In this document: piece by piece, positions 34,362 through 44,300 of the stretch
Layout: every line of letters begins with the position of its first letter
Numbering within the stretch: position 1 is the first letter of the stretch
DNA from: Glaciecola sp034112105
GTDB lineage: Bacteria > Pseudomonadota > Gammaproteobacteria > Enterobacterales > Alteromonadaceae
Direction: 5' to 3'
Assembly: GCA_034112105.1 (NCBI GenBank)
Contig: JAWUVZ010000086.1
Coordinates: 17,942 to 81,941 of the forward strand
Length of the DNA stretch: 64,000 bases
The notes under the pieces: model-generated
The model's input: only the letters and a program-made list of their open reading frames with translations
Told to the model about the DNA's origin: nothing
The model's database searches: none
Program-made: the position numbers and the translations under genes

Positions 34362-35771
34362 TTATACGCTGTAGTACATTTCAAACTCAACGGGGTGAGT
34401 TGACATATTTAGTTTTTCAACGTCAGCAGACTTCAGCTTAATGTAAGCGTCGATCATGTCGTTGCTCATTACACCACCAACTGTTAAGAAGTCACGGTCT
34501 GTATCTAGTGCCGCTAAAGCTTCTTCTAGTGAACTAGCAACTTTAGGGATCTGCGCCGCTTCTTCAGGTGGTAAGTCGTATAAATCTTTGTTCATTGACT
34601 CGCCTGGATGGATCTTATTCTTTATTCCGTCAAGACCAGCCATCAACAAAGCAGTAAACGCTAAGTATGGATTAGCTGATGGGTCAGGGAAACGAACTTC
34701 GATGCGACGCGCTCTTTCACTCGTTACGTAAGGAATACGAATGGAAGCCGAACGGTTACGCGCTGAGTAAGCTAACATAACTGGTGCCTCGAAACCTGGG
34801 ACCAAACGCTTGTAGGAGTTGGTTGACGCATTGGCAAAAGCATTGATTGCCTTCGCATGTTTTATAATGCCGCCGATATAGAACAATGCTTCGTCAGAAA
34901 GACCCGCATAACTATCACCAGCAAAGGTGTTTTTGCCGTCTTTGGTAATTGACATATGGCAATGCATACCAGAACCATTATCACCGACTAGAGGCTTCGG
35001 CATAAAGGTAGCCGTTTGGCCGTATGCGTCTGCAACGTTATGCACTACATACTTGTATATTTGAATTTCGTCTGCTTTTTTAACCATTGTATTAAATTTA
35101 CAGGCTATTTCATTTTGTCCTGCAGTGGCAACTTCGTGGTGATGAGCTTCAACAACTAAGCCCATTTCTTCCATAACCAGACACATTGCTCCACGCGTAT
35201 CATGCGCAGAATCGACTGGAGCTACGGGGAAATATCCGCCTTTAACGCCAGGACGATGTCCTTTGTTACCGCCTTCGAATTCAGCACCAGAGTTCCAAGA
35301 CGCTTCTTCAGCATCAATTTTGAAAAACGAACCCGACATATCTGTGTGGTAACGGACGTCGTCGAATAAAAAGAACTCTGGCTCTGGGCCAAATAAAACA
35401 GCATCACCGATGCCTGTGGATTTCAAATAGGCTTCACCACGTTTAGCAACCGAGCGCGGGTCACGATCATAACCTTGCATCGTTGATGGTTCGAGAACGT
35501 CACAAGTAATATTAATTTGTGTCTCTTCCGCGAACGGGTCTAAAACCGCCGTTGTAGGATCTGGCATGAGCACCATGTCAGACTCATTGATGCCTTTCCA
35601 GCCGGCAATTGATGAACCGTCGAACATTTTACCTTCTTCAAAGAAGTCTTCATCTACTTGGTGTGTAGGGATAGTAACATGCTGCTCTTTACCCTTTGTA
35701 TCCGTAAAGCGCAAATCAATAAATTTTGCTTCGCTTTCTTTAATTAGCTCTAGTGCCGACTCAATTGACAT
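34362..35771 (-). CDS. glnA: Glutamine synthetase, type I
   Basis: 469-residue dodecameric enzyme making glutamine from glutamate, ammonia and ATP. The ATG at 35771 has GGAGG upstream and gives the standard length; an in-frame start at 35849 is not needed. Signatures include MFDGSSIAGWKGI, GPEPEFFLFDDV, NGSGMHCHMS, and the adenylylation-site Tyr in NKDLYDLPPEE, so GlnE regulation is expected. Transcription is probably from the sigma-54 promoter at 35870-35886 with NtrC-like sites further upstream, giving a leader of about 88 bases. A terminator follows. Confidence 0.99.
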   Translation of the reverse strand: MSIESALELIKESEAKFIDLRFTDTKGKEQHVTIPTHQVDEDFFEEGKMFDGSSIAGWKGINESDMVLMPDPTTAVLDPFAEETQINITCDVLEPSTMQGYDRDPRSVAKRGEAYLKSTGIGDAVLFGPEPEFFLFDDVRYHTDMSGSFFKIDAEEASWNSGAEFEGGNKGHRPGVKGGYFPVAPVDSAHDTRGAMCLVMEEMGLVVEAHHHEVATAGQNEIACKFNTMVKKADEIQIYKYVVHNVADAYGQTATFMPKPLVGDNGSGMHCHMSITKDGKNTFAGDSYAGLSDEALFYIGGIIKHAKAINAFANASTNSYKRLVPGFEAPVMLAYSARNRSASIRIPYVTSERARRIEVRFPDPSANPYLAFTALLMAGLDGIKNKIHPGESMNKDLYDLPPEEAAQIPKVASSLEEALAALDTDRDFLTVGGVMSNDMIDAYIKLKSADVEKLNMSTHPVEFEMYYSV

Positions 35772-35869
35772 ACTGCCCTCCGATAAAAAAATGTCATTGC
35801 ACAGACTTCGCGTCCGTACAAATGTTAACGCTATTCTATAAGTTTTCAAAATAGCTATGTAAAACTATA

Positions 35870-35886
35870 AGCGATATTCGTGCCAT
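35870..35886 (-). promoter_or_regulatory. Sigma-54 promoter of glnA
   Basis: On the minus strand this reads ATGGCACGAATATCGCT, close to the -24/-12 consensus TGGCACG-N4-TTGC: the GG and GC doublets have the required 10-base spacing, and only the -12 box has one change (TCGC). The start site would lie near 35859, about 88 bases before the glnA ATG. Confidence 0.85.
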
Positions 35887-35958
35887 ATAGCAATGAAATA
35901 AAAGTCCGTGTAAACACTGGCTTGGCATTGAAGTGTGCATTAAATGGCGCGCCCCTAC

Positions 35959-36025
35959 TGCACCAAAAAGATCCCAAAAGAGATTAATTTGGTGCAAAAT
36001 CATTTTAATGTGTTTTTTTGGTGCA
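35959..36025. promoter_or_regulatory. Cluster of NtrC-like binding sites upstream of glnA
   Basis: Three half-operators: TGCACCA at 35959-35965, TGGTGCA at 35990-35996 and TGGTGCA at 36019-36025. They lie roughly 100, 135 and 165 bases upstream of the inferred start, typical enhancer positions. The first and third extend partly to the 17-base TGCAC-N7-GTGCA consensus; the middle one is only a half-site. Confidence 0.6.
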
Positions 36026-36213
36026 TATTAATAAGCAACAACGCGTTTAAGCTGACTTCGTTGCTTACCAAAAATCGTTTTTCTGTATTGAAAAAATTAT
36101 TATGCAAGAAAATCAGCTACTTTTCGGTCGTAATGTCGTAAATGAATATAACAATGTAAGCTACAACAACTTACGCAAAACTTTGCCGATAAAATAACGA
36201 GACTGGAGATATG

Positions 36214-36846
36214 ATGAATTATGTGAAAATTGTTTTTTTTACGCTACTAATTAGTTTTACTGGATGTGTTTCGTCGGTCTTTGCAAAGAGTCCATTTAAC
36301 GAGATGCCCGAGGGTGTTTATACCGTCGATTTGAGCCATGCATCGGTAGTTTGGAAAGTATCACATTTGGGTTTGTCCAATTATGTTGCTCGGTTTGCAG
36401 ATTTTGATGCCGCTATTGATTACGATTCTTCGGATATTACAAAAAGCACAGTGACTGCCAAAATTAATCCTATGTCGATTCAAACGGCTTATCCGAATGC
36501 AAAAGAGAAAGATTTTAATAATATTCTTGCTACAGACAAAAACTGGTTTAATGCTGCTGAATTTGCCAGTATCGACTTCGTTTCGACCTCAATAGAAATG
36601 ACTGGAGAGAAAACGGCTGTGATGCAAGGTAATCTCACCTTCTTAGGCTTATCTAAAGCCGTTTCGCTTGATGTTAAATTTAATGGCGCAATGCTAAAGC
36701 AGCCTTTCAGTGGCAAACCAACGATGGGATTTTCTGCAACCACAATGATAAAACGCACTAACTGGGGGATGGACAAATATGCACCTAATATTGGCGATGA
36801 CGTTGAAGTGATGATTGAAGGCGAGTTTGTTAAAACAGATGGTTAA
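36214..36846 (+). CDS. YceI family periplasmic protein
   Basis: 210 residues from the ATG at 36214 (GGAG five bases upstream; the ATG at 36211 is too close). A signal sequence ending in SVFA directs it to the periplasm; a Cys in FTGC could mark a lipoprotein but fits the lipobox poorly. The lipocalin-like YceI fold shows in YTVDLSHASVVWKVSHLGLSNYV, FNAAEFASIDF and GNLTFLGLSKAVSLDVKF. YceI proteins bind long hydrophobic molecules such as polyprenyl lipids. The cytochrome b561 gene starts inside its last codons (8-base overlap). Confidence 0.9.
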   Translation: MNYVKIVFFTLLISFTGCVSSVFAKSPFNEMPEGVYTVDLSHASVVWKVSHLGLSNYVARFADFDAAIDYDSSDITKSTVTAKINPMSIQTAYPNAKEKDFNNILATDKNWFNAAEFASIDFVSTSIEMTGEKTAVMQGNLTFLGLSKAVSLDVKFNGAMLKQPFSGKPTMGFSATTMIKRTNWGMDKYAPNIGDDVEVMIEGEFVKTDG

Positions 36847-37417
36847 CAACGTCACTGACAAGCAAAATCGATATCATAGCCTAAGTATTTTATTGCATTG
36901 GACGGTAGTTATTGGGCTTTTATTTATGTTTGCGAGTGGCTTGTATATGGTCAACGGAGACATCAGTAAGGCAGAGCAATATAAGCTTTTTCAAATCCAC
37001 AAAGCAGCCGGCGTTGTCATGCTGTGGGCTTTATTTATCCGAGTTAGCGTGCGAGTGCTTACCCCTGCTCTTGAGCCCCCTCAAGGATTTTCAAAGAATG
37101 ACAAGATAAAAGCAAAAACAGGACATCTAGTATTATACATTGCGGTTGTTATTATGCCTTTATCCGGCTGGCTAATGGTATCGGCAAGTCCTTTTGGCCT
37201 GCCCACTTTCGTATTTGTTGACTGGATAAAGTGGCCCCATATTCCTGGCGTCGCCAGGAACAAGGTAATTGAAACGATTGCAAACAATACACATTGGATA
37301 ACGGCGTCAATTTTGTGTGCACTTATTATCGGCCACGTCGGCGCTGTTATCTGGCATAGAAAGAAGCACGGGGTGAACTTATTGAATCGTATGTGGTGGT
37401 CAAAAGCTAAACGATAG
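36839..37417 (+). CDS. Cytochrome b561 family protein
   Basis: 192 residues with four membrane helices and histidines suited to two b hemes: H near 13 (NRYHSLSILLHWT), H in FQIHKAAGVVMLW, and a late H in ALIIGHVGAVIWH. It resembles the YodB/CybB di-heme inner-membrane cytochromes that pass electrons from ubiquinol to periplasmic partners or superoxide. The ATG at 36839 overlaps the preceding YceI stop; the frame is open from 36815 but this start removes only non-conserved residues. YceI genes on both sides suggest a joint role in a lipid or quinone-linked process (inference). Confidence 0.9.
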   Translation: MVNNVTDKQNRYHSLSILLHWTVVIGLLFMFASGLYMVNGDISKAEQYKLFQIHKAAGVVMLWALFIRVSVRVLTPALEPPQGFSKNDKIKAKTGHLVLYIAVVIMPLSGWLMVSASPFGLPTFVFVDWIKWPHIPGVARNKVIETIANNTHWITASILCALIIGHVGAVIWHRKKHGVNLLNRMWWSKAKR

Positions 37418-37460
37418 ACCATTCGTCATCCTCCCAACTTATATTTTGGAAATCGGTAAA

Positions 37461-38078
37461 ATGTTAAAAACACACTTTGAATTTGAGTGCACAGTGAAGC
37501 CCTCGACGGAGAAAAAAAGCAATTACTTATCTTTTATAACGCTTGTAATCGTTCTGCTGCTAGCGGGTATTGATTCGTCGCAGGCATCGACTCAAGAAAA
37601 ACTAACCCTTAGTGCACAAGATAGTCAAATTACCTTTGCTGGCGAACATGTTGGTATGACGTTTTCAGGCGTTTTTACCAAGTGGGATGCCGAACTTATA
37701 TTGCCACCCGCAACATCACCAAAAATAACAGCGACGTTTGATGTTGCGTCCGCAAAAACTGGGGACAGCACTTACGACAGCACATTACCTGAGGGAGATT
37801 GGTTTGATGTTGAAAATCACCCCACTGGTGTATTTAAAAGCAGTCAAATTATCGCCAAAGACAATGATTATGAAGTAACGGGGACGTTAACATTGCGCGG
37901 TATCAGCCAACCGGTTTCATTCTTGTTGAAGAATAACAGCACAACACTAACGGCAAGTTTCAGTATAAACCGACTCGCGTATAAAATTGGAATGGATTCA
38001 GATCCTGACGCTGAATGGGTAAGCAGAGAAATAACAATGACGTTAACCTTGCTCAAAGAAAATAAAAAGGGAATTTAA
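37461..38078 (+). CDS. YceI family protein, second copy
   Basis: 205 residues from the ATG at 37461 (an in-frame TTG lies at 37446). A hydrophobic segment around 28-42 (FITLVIVLLLAGIDSSQAS) acts as a signal peptide after a longer than usual polar N-region. The body matches YceI: LTLSAQDSQITFAGEHVGMTFSGVFTKWDAELI, FDVENHPTGVFKS, GTLTLRGISQPVSFLL. It differs from the first copy and more resembles YceI proteins fused or paired with cytochrome b561. It follows the cytochrome gene by 43 bases. Confidence 0.88.
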   Translation: MLKTHFEFECTVKPSTEKKSNYLSFITLVIVLLLAGIDSSQASTQEKLTLSAQDSQITFAGEHVGMTFSGVFTKWDAELILPPATSPKITATFDVASAKTGDSTYDSTLPEGDWFDVENHPTGVFKSSQIIAKDNDYEVTGTLTLRGISQPVSFLLKNNSTTLTASFSINRLAYKIGMDSDPDAEWVSREITMTLTLLKENKKGI

Positions 38079-38269
38079 AGTCAGCGGAAATTTAAATGTG
38101 AAGTTAAATAGACGGCTCGTTGCTTGAAAATCAAGGATTTATTCAAAATTTGATTGTTTTTTGTGACTAAATGATAAAGTTTGTCGCTAATTGCTGAATA
38201 AATCTGTAGAATCCGCGCCCAACAATCCAAGGGGGTTTTCCCTTCGCATTTATTTATTGAGAGTAAAAC

Positions 38270-40099
38270 ATGCCTTCAGCCATTGCAAATCTTCGCAATA
38301 TCGCGATTATCGCTCACGTCGACCACGGTAAAACGACCCTAGTTGATAAGCTTCTTCAACAATCAGGCACATTAGAAAGCCGAGGTGTAGCCGAAGAACG
38401 CGTAATGGATTCAAACGACATTGAAAAAGAACGTGGTATTACGATCCTTGCTAAAAACACAGCAATTAACTGGAATGAATACCGCATCAATATCGTGGAT
38501 ACGCCAGGACACGCTGACTTCGGTGGTGAGGTCGAACGTGTTATGTCTATGGTCGACTCTGTGCTGCTATTAGTGGATGCGCAAGAAGGACCAATGCCGC
38601 AAACGCGTTTCGTAACGCAAAAAGCCTTCGCACAAGGCCTTAAGCCAATTGTTGTTATCAACAAAATTGACAAGCCGGGTTCACGTCCTGATTGGGTAAT
38701 TGATCAAGTATTCGATCTCTTTGACAATCTGGGTGCTACTGACGAACAGCTTGACTTCCAAGTTGTTTATGCGTCTGCAATTAATGGCTGGGCGACAATG
38801 GATTACAACGTACCTAGTGACAGCATGCAGCCTTTGTTCCAGGCTATCGTTGACCAAGTAGAAGCGCCAAACGGCGACCCTGCGGCTCCATTACAAATGC
38901 AAATTTCACAACTTGATTACAATTCCTATGTTGGTGTAATTGGTGTTGGCCGCATCACTAGCGGTACCGTAAAGATAAATCAGCAAGTAACTGTCGTTAA
39001 CGCCAAAGGCGAGAAGCGTAATGGTAAAGTTGGTAAAGTATTAGGTTATTTAGGCCTCGAACGCCATGATATTGAATCTGCAGATGCAGGGGATATTGTT
39101 GCAATTACGGGTTTAGGCGAGTTAAAAATTTCCGATACAGTGTGTGATGTTAACCACGTTGTAGCACTTAAACCTTTATCTGTTGACGAACCAACCGTTA
39201 TCATGACTTTCCAAGTAAACACGTCTCCATTTGCAGGTAAAGAAGGTAAGTACGTTACATCACGTAATATCCTTGAACGCTTACAACACGAATTAGTGCA
39301 CAACGTTGCCCTGCGTGTTGAAGAGATGAGCGATCCTGATAAATTTAGGGTTTCGGGTCGTGGTGAGCTTCATTTGGGTATATTGATTGAAAACATGCGT
39401 CGAGAAGGTTACGAGTTAGCAGTATCTCGTCCAGAAGTTATTCTGAAAACGGTAGATGGCAAGCTGATGGAACCGTTCGAAACACTGACGATCGACGTTG
39501 AAGAACAACATCAAGGTGCTATGATTGAGCAACTCGGTATGCGTAAAGGTGAAATGACGAACATGACACCAGACGGCAAAGGTCGCACACGTGTCGACTT
39601 CATCATTCCAAGTCGTGGCTTAATTGGTTTTCAAACTGACTTCATGACAATGACATCTGGTTCTGGTCTGATTTATCACTCGTTTGACCATTATGGCCCG
39701 CACAAAGGCGGAAGTATTGGTACACGTAAAAATGGTGTACTGATTGCTAACGCTACAGGTAAAGCGCTTACCAACGCAATATTTAACTTACAAGAACGTG
39801 GTCGCATGTTTATCGGACATGGTATTGAAGTTTATGAAGGTATGATTATCGGTATTCACAGCCGTGAAAACGACTTAACTGTGAATGCGCTTAAAGGTAA
39901 GCAGCTAACCAACGTTCGTGCTTCAGGTACTGATGAAGCGCAGACCTTAGTACCACCAATTGTTTATACACTTGAGCAAGCGTTAGAATTTATTGATGAT
40001 GATGAGTTAGTGGAAGTAACCCCCCTGAGCATACGCCTTCGTAAGAAGCTATTGTCAGAGAACGAGCGGAAGCGAGCTGGTCGTCCTAAAAAGGATTAG
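38270..40099 (+). CDS. typA: Ribosome-associated GTPase TypA/BipA
   Basis: 609-residue translational GTPase related to EF-G, involved in 50S assembly and stress or cold growth. G1 AHVDHGKTTL (about 15-24), the switch I Thr in ERGITI, DTPGHADF (G3), NKIDKPG (G4) and the ASAINGW region (G5) are all present, followed by domain II, the two alpha-beta domains and the C-terminal TypA-specific domain (IHSRENDLTVNALKGKQLTNVRASG). Its position here, away from the usual glnA divergence seen in E. coli, is still within 2.5 kb of glnA with YceI genes between. A strong terminator follows. Confidence 0.98.
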   Translation: MPSAIANLRNIAIIAHVDHGKTTLVDKLLQQSGTLESRGVAEERVMDSNDIEKERGITILAKNTAINWNEYRINIVDTPGHADFGGEVERVMSMVDSVLLLVDAQEGPMPQTRFVTQKAFAQGLKPIVVINKIDKPGSRPDWVIDQVFDLFDNLGATDEQLDFQVVYASAINGWATMDYNVPSDSMQPLFQAIVDQVEAPNGDPAAPLQMQISQLDYNSYVGVIGVGRITSGTVKINQQVTVVNAKGEKRNGKVGKVLGYLGLERHDIESADAGDIVAITGLGELKISDTVCDVNHVVALKPLSVDEPTVIMTFQVNTSPFAGKEGKYVTSRNILERLQHELVHNVALRVEEMSDPDKFRVSGRGELHLGILIENMRREGYELAVSRPEVILKTVDGKLMEPFETLTIDVEEQHQGAMIEQLGMRKGEMTNMTPDGKGRTRVDFIIPSRGLIGFQTDFMTMTSGSGLIYHSFDHYGPHKGGSIGTRKNGVLIANATGKALTNAIFNLQERGRMFIGHGIEVYEGMIIGIHSRENDLTVNALKGKQLTNVRASGTDEAQTLVPPIVYTLEQALEFIDDDELVEVTPLSIRLRKKLLSENERKRAGRPKKD

Positions 40100-40131
40100 T
40101 CTGGCGCCTCAGCTCCGTTAGTAAATAAATT

Positions 40132-40156
40132 AAACCCAGCAATTGCTGGGTTTTTT
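40132..40156 (+). terminator. Rho-independent terminator after typA
   Basis: A perfect 22-base palindrome (arms AAACCCAGCAA and TTGCTGGGTTT) followed by TTT, 33 bases past the typA stop. Confidence 0.93.
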
Positions 40157-40263
40157 ATTATCTACTAGCCATATAATAAACATTGTAGAAAACTGAACCT
40201 ATTTGTCACTTTTAACGTAGACTTTAGTTTATAAAATCAATAACTCAAAGAGATAATGTGTTT

Positions 40264-41310
40264 ATGACGATTCGCCAAAGTTACCTACCTATGCTTATAT
40301 TCACGTTAGTTTTTGCCAGCACTGTGAATGCGCAGTCTTGGGGGGGTAGAGGTGAAAGTAAAACTAAAGTGTTGGTTGAGCCTTTGGCGTATCAAGCTCA
40401 GCAATCTAGTCTTGAAGCTGTAGGCACTGCGGAAGCGGTGAAATCCATTATTTTATTCCCAGCAGTTAGTGAAAGAGTCATGTCGGTCAACTTCGTCCCA
40501 GGCCAACAGGTGGAAAAGGAACAAGTTTTATTGACACTGTATAATGAAAGGGAAGCAATTGCGTTCGAACGCGGGAAAATACAGTTAAAGGACGCAACAC
40601 GAGAATACAACCGCTTAGTAGAGAGTCGCAAAAAAGGTGCTGCAGCGCAGAGCCAAGTAGATATTGCTAGCACGCAGCTCGCCTTTGCAGAAATTGCAGT
40701 TAAAGAGGCAGAAGTTGCACTAAGAGAACGGATTGTCAAAGCTCCTTTTAGCGGTATTGTTGGCTTCACTGACGTGGAGGTCGGTGACCGTATTACTCAA
40801 CAAACCAGAATCACTACGTTGGATGATAGGAAAACCCTTTTTATTAACTTTTCAGCACCTGAAGTAGCATTGACGGTGCTCAGTAGTCAACCTGAAGTAA
40901 CACTGACGCCTTGGCAAAACCGCGACGTTAATATTAGCGCAAGCATCGCACAAATAGACACTCGAATTAGTGAGCAAGACCGCACAATCAAAGTCAGAGC
41001 AAAGCTAGATAATGTAGAAGATAAATATCGACCTGGTATGAGCTTTAGAGTGACGTTATCGGTTAAAGGGCAAGAGTATGTTGCTATTCCTGAAGCTGCA
41101 CTATTGTGGGGCGCAACTGGCGCATACGTTTGGCAAATGTTTGATGGCAAAGCCAATAGAGTAGATGTACAAATACAAGAACGCTTGCGTGGGACAATTT
41201 TAGTGATTGGAGAATTTAACGCTGAGGCAATGTTGGTGGTGGAAGGGGTGCAACAGTTGCGACAGGGGCAAAGTCTTGAGGCGTTAAATAAGCCTGAGGC
41301 CGTGTCATGA
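40264..41310 (+). CDS. RND efflux periplasmic adaptor (membrane fusion protein)
   Basis: 348 residues from the ATG at 40264, with AAAGAGAT upstream (a GTG at 40258 is also possible). A signal peptide of about 22 residues ends in VNA. The HlyD-like organisation follows: barrel-sandwich segments (VSVNFVPGQQVEKEQVLLTL-like), a helical hairpin (YNRLVESRKKGAAAQSQVDIASTQLAFAEI), RIVKAPFSGIVGFTDVEVGDRI, and a beta-barrel region. It joins the inner-membrane pump to a TolC-like channel. The RND gene overlaps its stop by four bases. No outer-membrane factor or regulator gene is adjacent. Confidence 0.93.
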   Translation: MTIRQSYLPMLIFTLVFASTVNAQSWGGRGESKTKVLVEPLAYQAQQSSLEAVGTAEAVKSIILFPAVSERVMSVNFVPGQQVEKEQVLLTLYNEREAIAFERGKIQLKDATREYNRLVESRKKGAAAQSQVDIASTQLAFAEIAVKEAEVALRERIVKAPFSGIVGFTDVEVGDRITQQTRITTLDDRKTLFINFSAPEVALTVLSSQPEVTLTPWQNRDVNISASIAQIDTRISEQDRTIKVRAKLDNVEDKYRPGMSFRVTLSVKGQEYVAIPEAALLWGATGAYVWQMFDGKANRVDVQIQERLRGTILVIGEFNAEAMLVVEGVQQLRQGQSLEALNKPEAVS

Positions 41311-44300
41311 AAAAAAATGATTCAAGTCAAATAAACGATTTACCCTCACTCTCTATTCGCCGTCCTGTGCTAGTTATGGTAATGAATCTGCTTATTATTT
41401 TGGCAGGCTTTGCCGCCATTAATGACTTGGAAATTAGAGAACTACCCGATGTAGACCGCCCAATCGTCACTGTTTCGGCTAGTTATCCTGGAGGTTCTCC
41501 TGAGACTGTTGATAGTGAAGTAACCAGCCGTTTAGAGGGGGCGGTTGCCAGAGTCAGTGGTGTTGACTCTATTAACGCCTCTAGTGAAGAAGGCTCTTCA
41601 CGGATTCGTGTGGAATTTCGCCCCGGCACTGACCTCGAAGATGCTGCAAATGAGCTCCGTGAATCAGTTAGCCGAGTGCAACGCATGTTACCTGCAGAAG
41701 TTGAGCAGTTATCAATTATAAAAGCAGACAACGACGCTCAGGCAGTTGTAAGCTTAGCCATAAGTAGCGACAGCCTCGATATGGAGACGTTAACCGAACG
41801 TGTTGAAGTTGACTTAGCGCCGCTATTTTTGAGTATTCCCGGCGTTGCTGATGTGTCACTAGACGGTCAACGCCAGCGCGTTATGCGAGTATCTGTCGAC
41901 CCATTACGATTGACCAGCTTCAACCTTTCCATGACCGACGTGTCTGCAGCTTTGCGCTTAGCGCCATTCGATGTGCCTGCTGGCAGTGTTAAATCGCAAG
42001 ACCAAGAATTGATTGTCAGAGCTGATGCAACCTCTGTATCTACACAAGATATTGAGCAAATTTTAATCTCCGGTGATACTCGAATAGGTGATGTTGCGAG
42101 TGTTTATTTTGGCCCCGCCGATGCCCGTAGTATGGTCAGACTTGATGGCAAACCCGTTGTAGGCTTAGGTATTATCCGACAGGCGCGCTCCAATACTATA
42201 GAAATTTCTGATGAAGTGTTGGCGATGGTTAAAAGCCTAGATACCCGCTTTACTGACCTAAATATTGTTGTCACATCCGATGATGCAGAATTTATTCGTA
42301 GTTCGGTAAATGAAGTAATGGTATCTCTAGGGCTAACTATATTATTAGTTATTGGCACATTATGGCTGTTTTTAGGTAGCTTCAGAGCTACCTTAGTGCC
42401 AGCACTGTCGATACCAGTCTCATTAGTCGGTGCGCTAGTTATCATGTGGGTCCTTGGCTTCTCTATCAATATCCTAACCTTACTAGCGTTAGTACTTGGA
42501 ACCGGGCTTATTGTTGATGATGCCATTGTGGTATCCGAAAACATTCAACGCCGCCGTGCCCAAGGCATGGGGTCAAGAGCCGCCGCGGTTTTAGGTACAA
42601 GAGAAGTTTTCTTTGCGGTCGTTGCCACCACTGCTGTCCTTGCTGCAGTTTTTATTCCTATCGCTTTTTTGCCATCTACTGCCGGCAGACTATTCAGAGA
42701 GTTTGGTGGAGTGCTAGCTGGCGCAGTAATAATTTCTTCATTCGTTGCATTGAGTTTAGTACCAGCGTTAACAGCCAAATTGCCGAAAAAGACTACAAGT
42801 AATAGCTTTTTTGACCGTACGCTAGGTGCCTTTGGTACTCGCATGTTAAATGGGTATATGGCTGTGCTTCACCAGTCTTTGCGTTTTTCATGGTTAACAG
42901 TGCTAGTATCAGTTTTATCTGCTGGCGGCGCTGCATTGCTTTATGAACAAATTGAAAATCAACTTTTACCTGCTGAAGACAGAGGTGTTATTCGGGTTTT
43001 TGCGCGTGGTCCCGATGGTGCCGGATTAAATTATATGAATCGACAAGCCGAGAAAATGGAAGAGATCCTGCTGCCTTATGTTAAGGACGCAGACGTCGAT
43101 TCGATTTATACGGTTGTTGGCCGCTGGGATCCTAATTTAGTTTTCATCACTGTACCACTTGCACATTGGGACGAGAGAGAGAAGTCACAGCAAGAAATTA
43201 TAAATGAAATGCGACCGAAGCTTGCGGCGATTCCGGGAGCCCCGGCGCGTGCATTTGGCAGTAACAGCCTAAATCTGCGTGGTCAGGGTGGCGGCTTGGA
43301 ATTGGCGCTTACAGGTGATACCTACGCACGTATTTATGAGTCTGCACTGGCTTTCGGTAAACTTATTGAAGAAACACTGCCCGAGCTTGGCAGGCCTAAT
43401 ATTGGTTACCAGCCAACCCAACCACAACTAAGAGTGAACATTGATAGACGCAGAGCAGAGGAATTAGGCGTACCTTTCAGTGATATATCGACGACATTAA
43501 GAGCCGCCATCAGTGGCGACGACATAACCGATCTAAATATTGGCGATCAAGCGATCCCATTAATATTGGAGTCATCGAAGAGGAACACTGCTAATCCGTC
43601 CGATTTAACGAACCTCTTCGTCAAATCAAATAACGGAATTTTAGTGCCATTATCGAGCCTCGCATTTATTAGTGAAGAGGGCGTTGCCGCTGAATTGGAG
43701 CGTCATGCTCAGCGCAGAGCTATTGAAATTGATTTAGAGCTACCTGGCAGTATAACGATGGCCGAAGCTGTTGAGCGAATACGTGATATCGCTAATCAAA
43801 ATCTACCGGATGGGATAGGACTCGTGTTTTTAGGCGAAGCGCTTACTTTTGAAGAAACCTCGAACCAAATTGCCATGACCTATTTATTTGCATTCGTTAT
43901 TGTATTGCTTGTGTTGGCAGCTCAATTTGAGAGTATTAATAGTGCAATTGTGGTCATGCTAACAGTACCTTTTGGTATCGCAGCTGCTATCTATGCCCTT
44001 TACCTTACTGGCACATCGATCAATATTTATTCTCAAATAGGACTCGTCATGCTCATCGGCTTAATTGCAAAAAATTCTATTCTATTAGTTGAATTTGCTG
44101 ACCAACTGCGAGATCGAGGTATGGCAGTTAATGACGCGATAGTTCAGGCTGCAGCTGTTCGATTACGTCCAATAATGATGACCTTAATGTCGACAATATT
44201 AGGTGGATTGCCCTTAATACTGTCAACGGGCGCAGGCGCTGAATCAAGAAATTCTATTGGTTGGGTGGTGTTTGGTGGCTTAGGTATCGCTGTTGTTTTT

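Noticed and set aside
35944..36141. 65-codon plus-strand frame upstream of the YceI gene
   Set aside because: It covers the NtrC-like sites, has no ribosome site and no recognisable composition.
42104..42844. Long antisense frames (146 and 99 codons) inside the RND pump gene
   Set aside because: Mirror frames of a conserved coding sequence with typical codon bias; no independent support.
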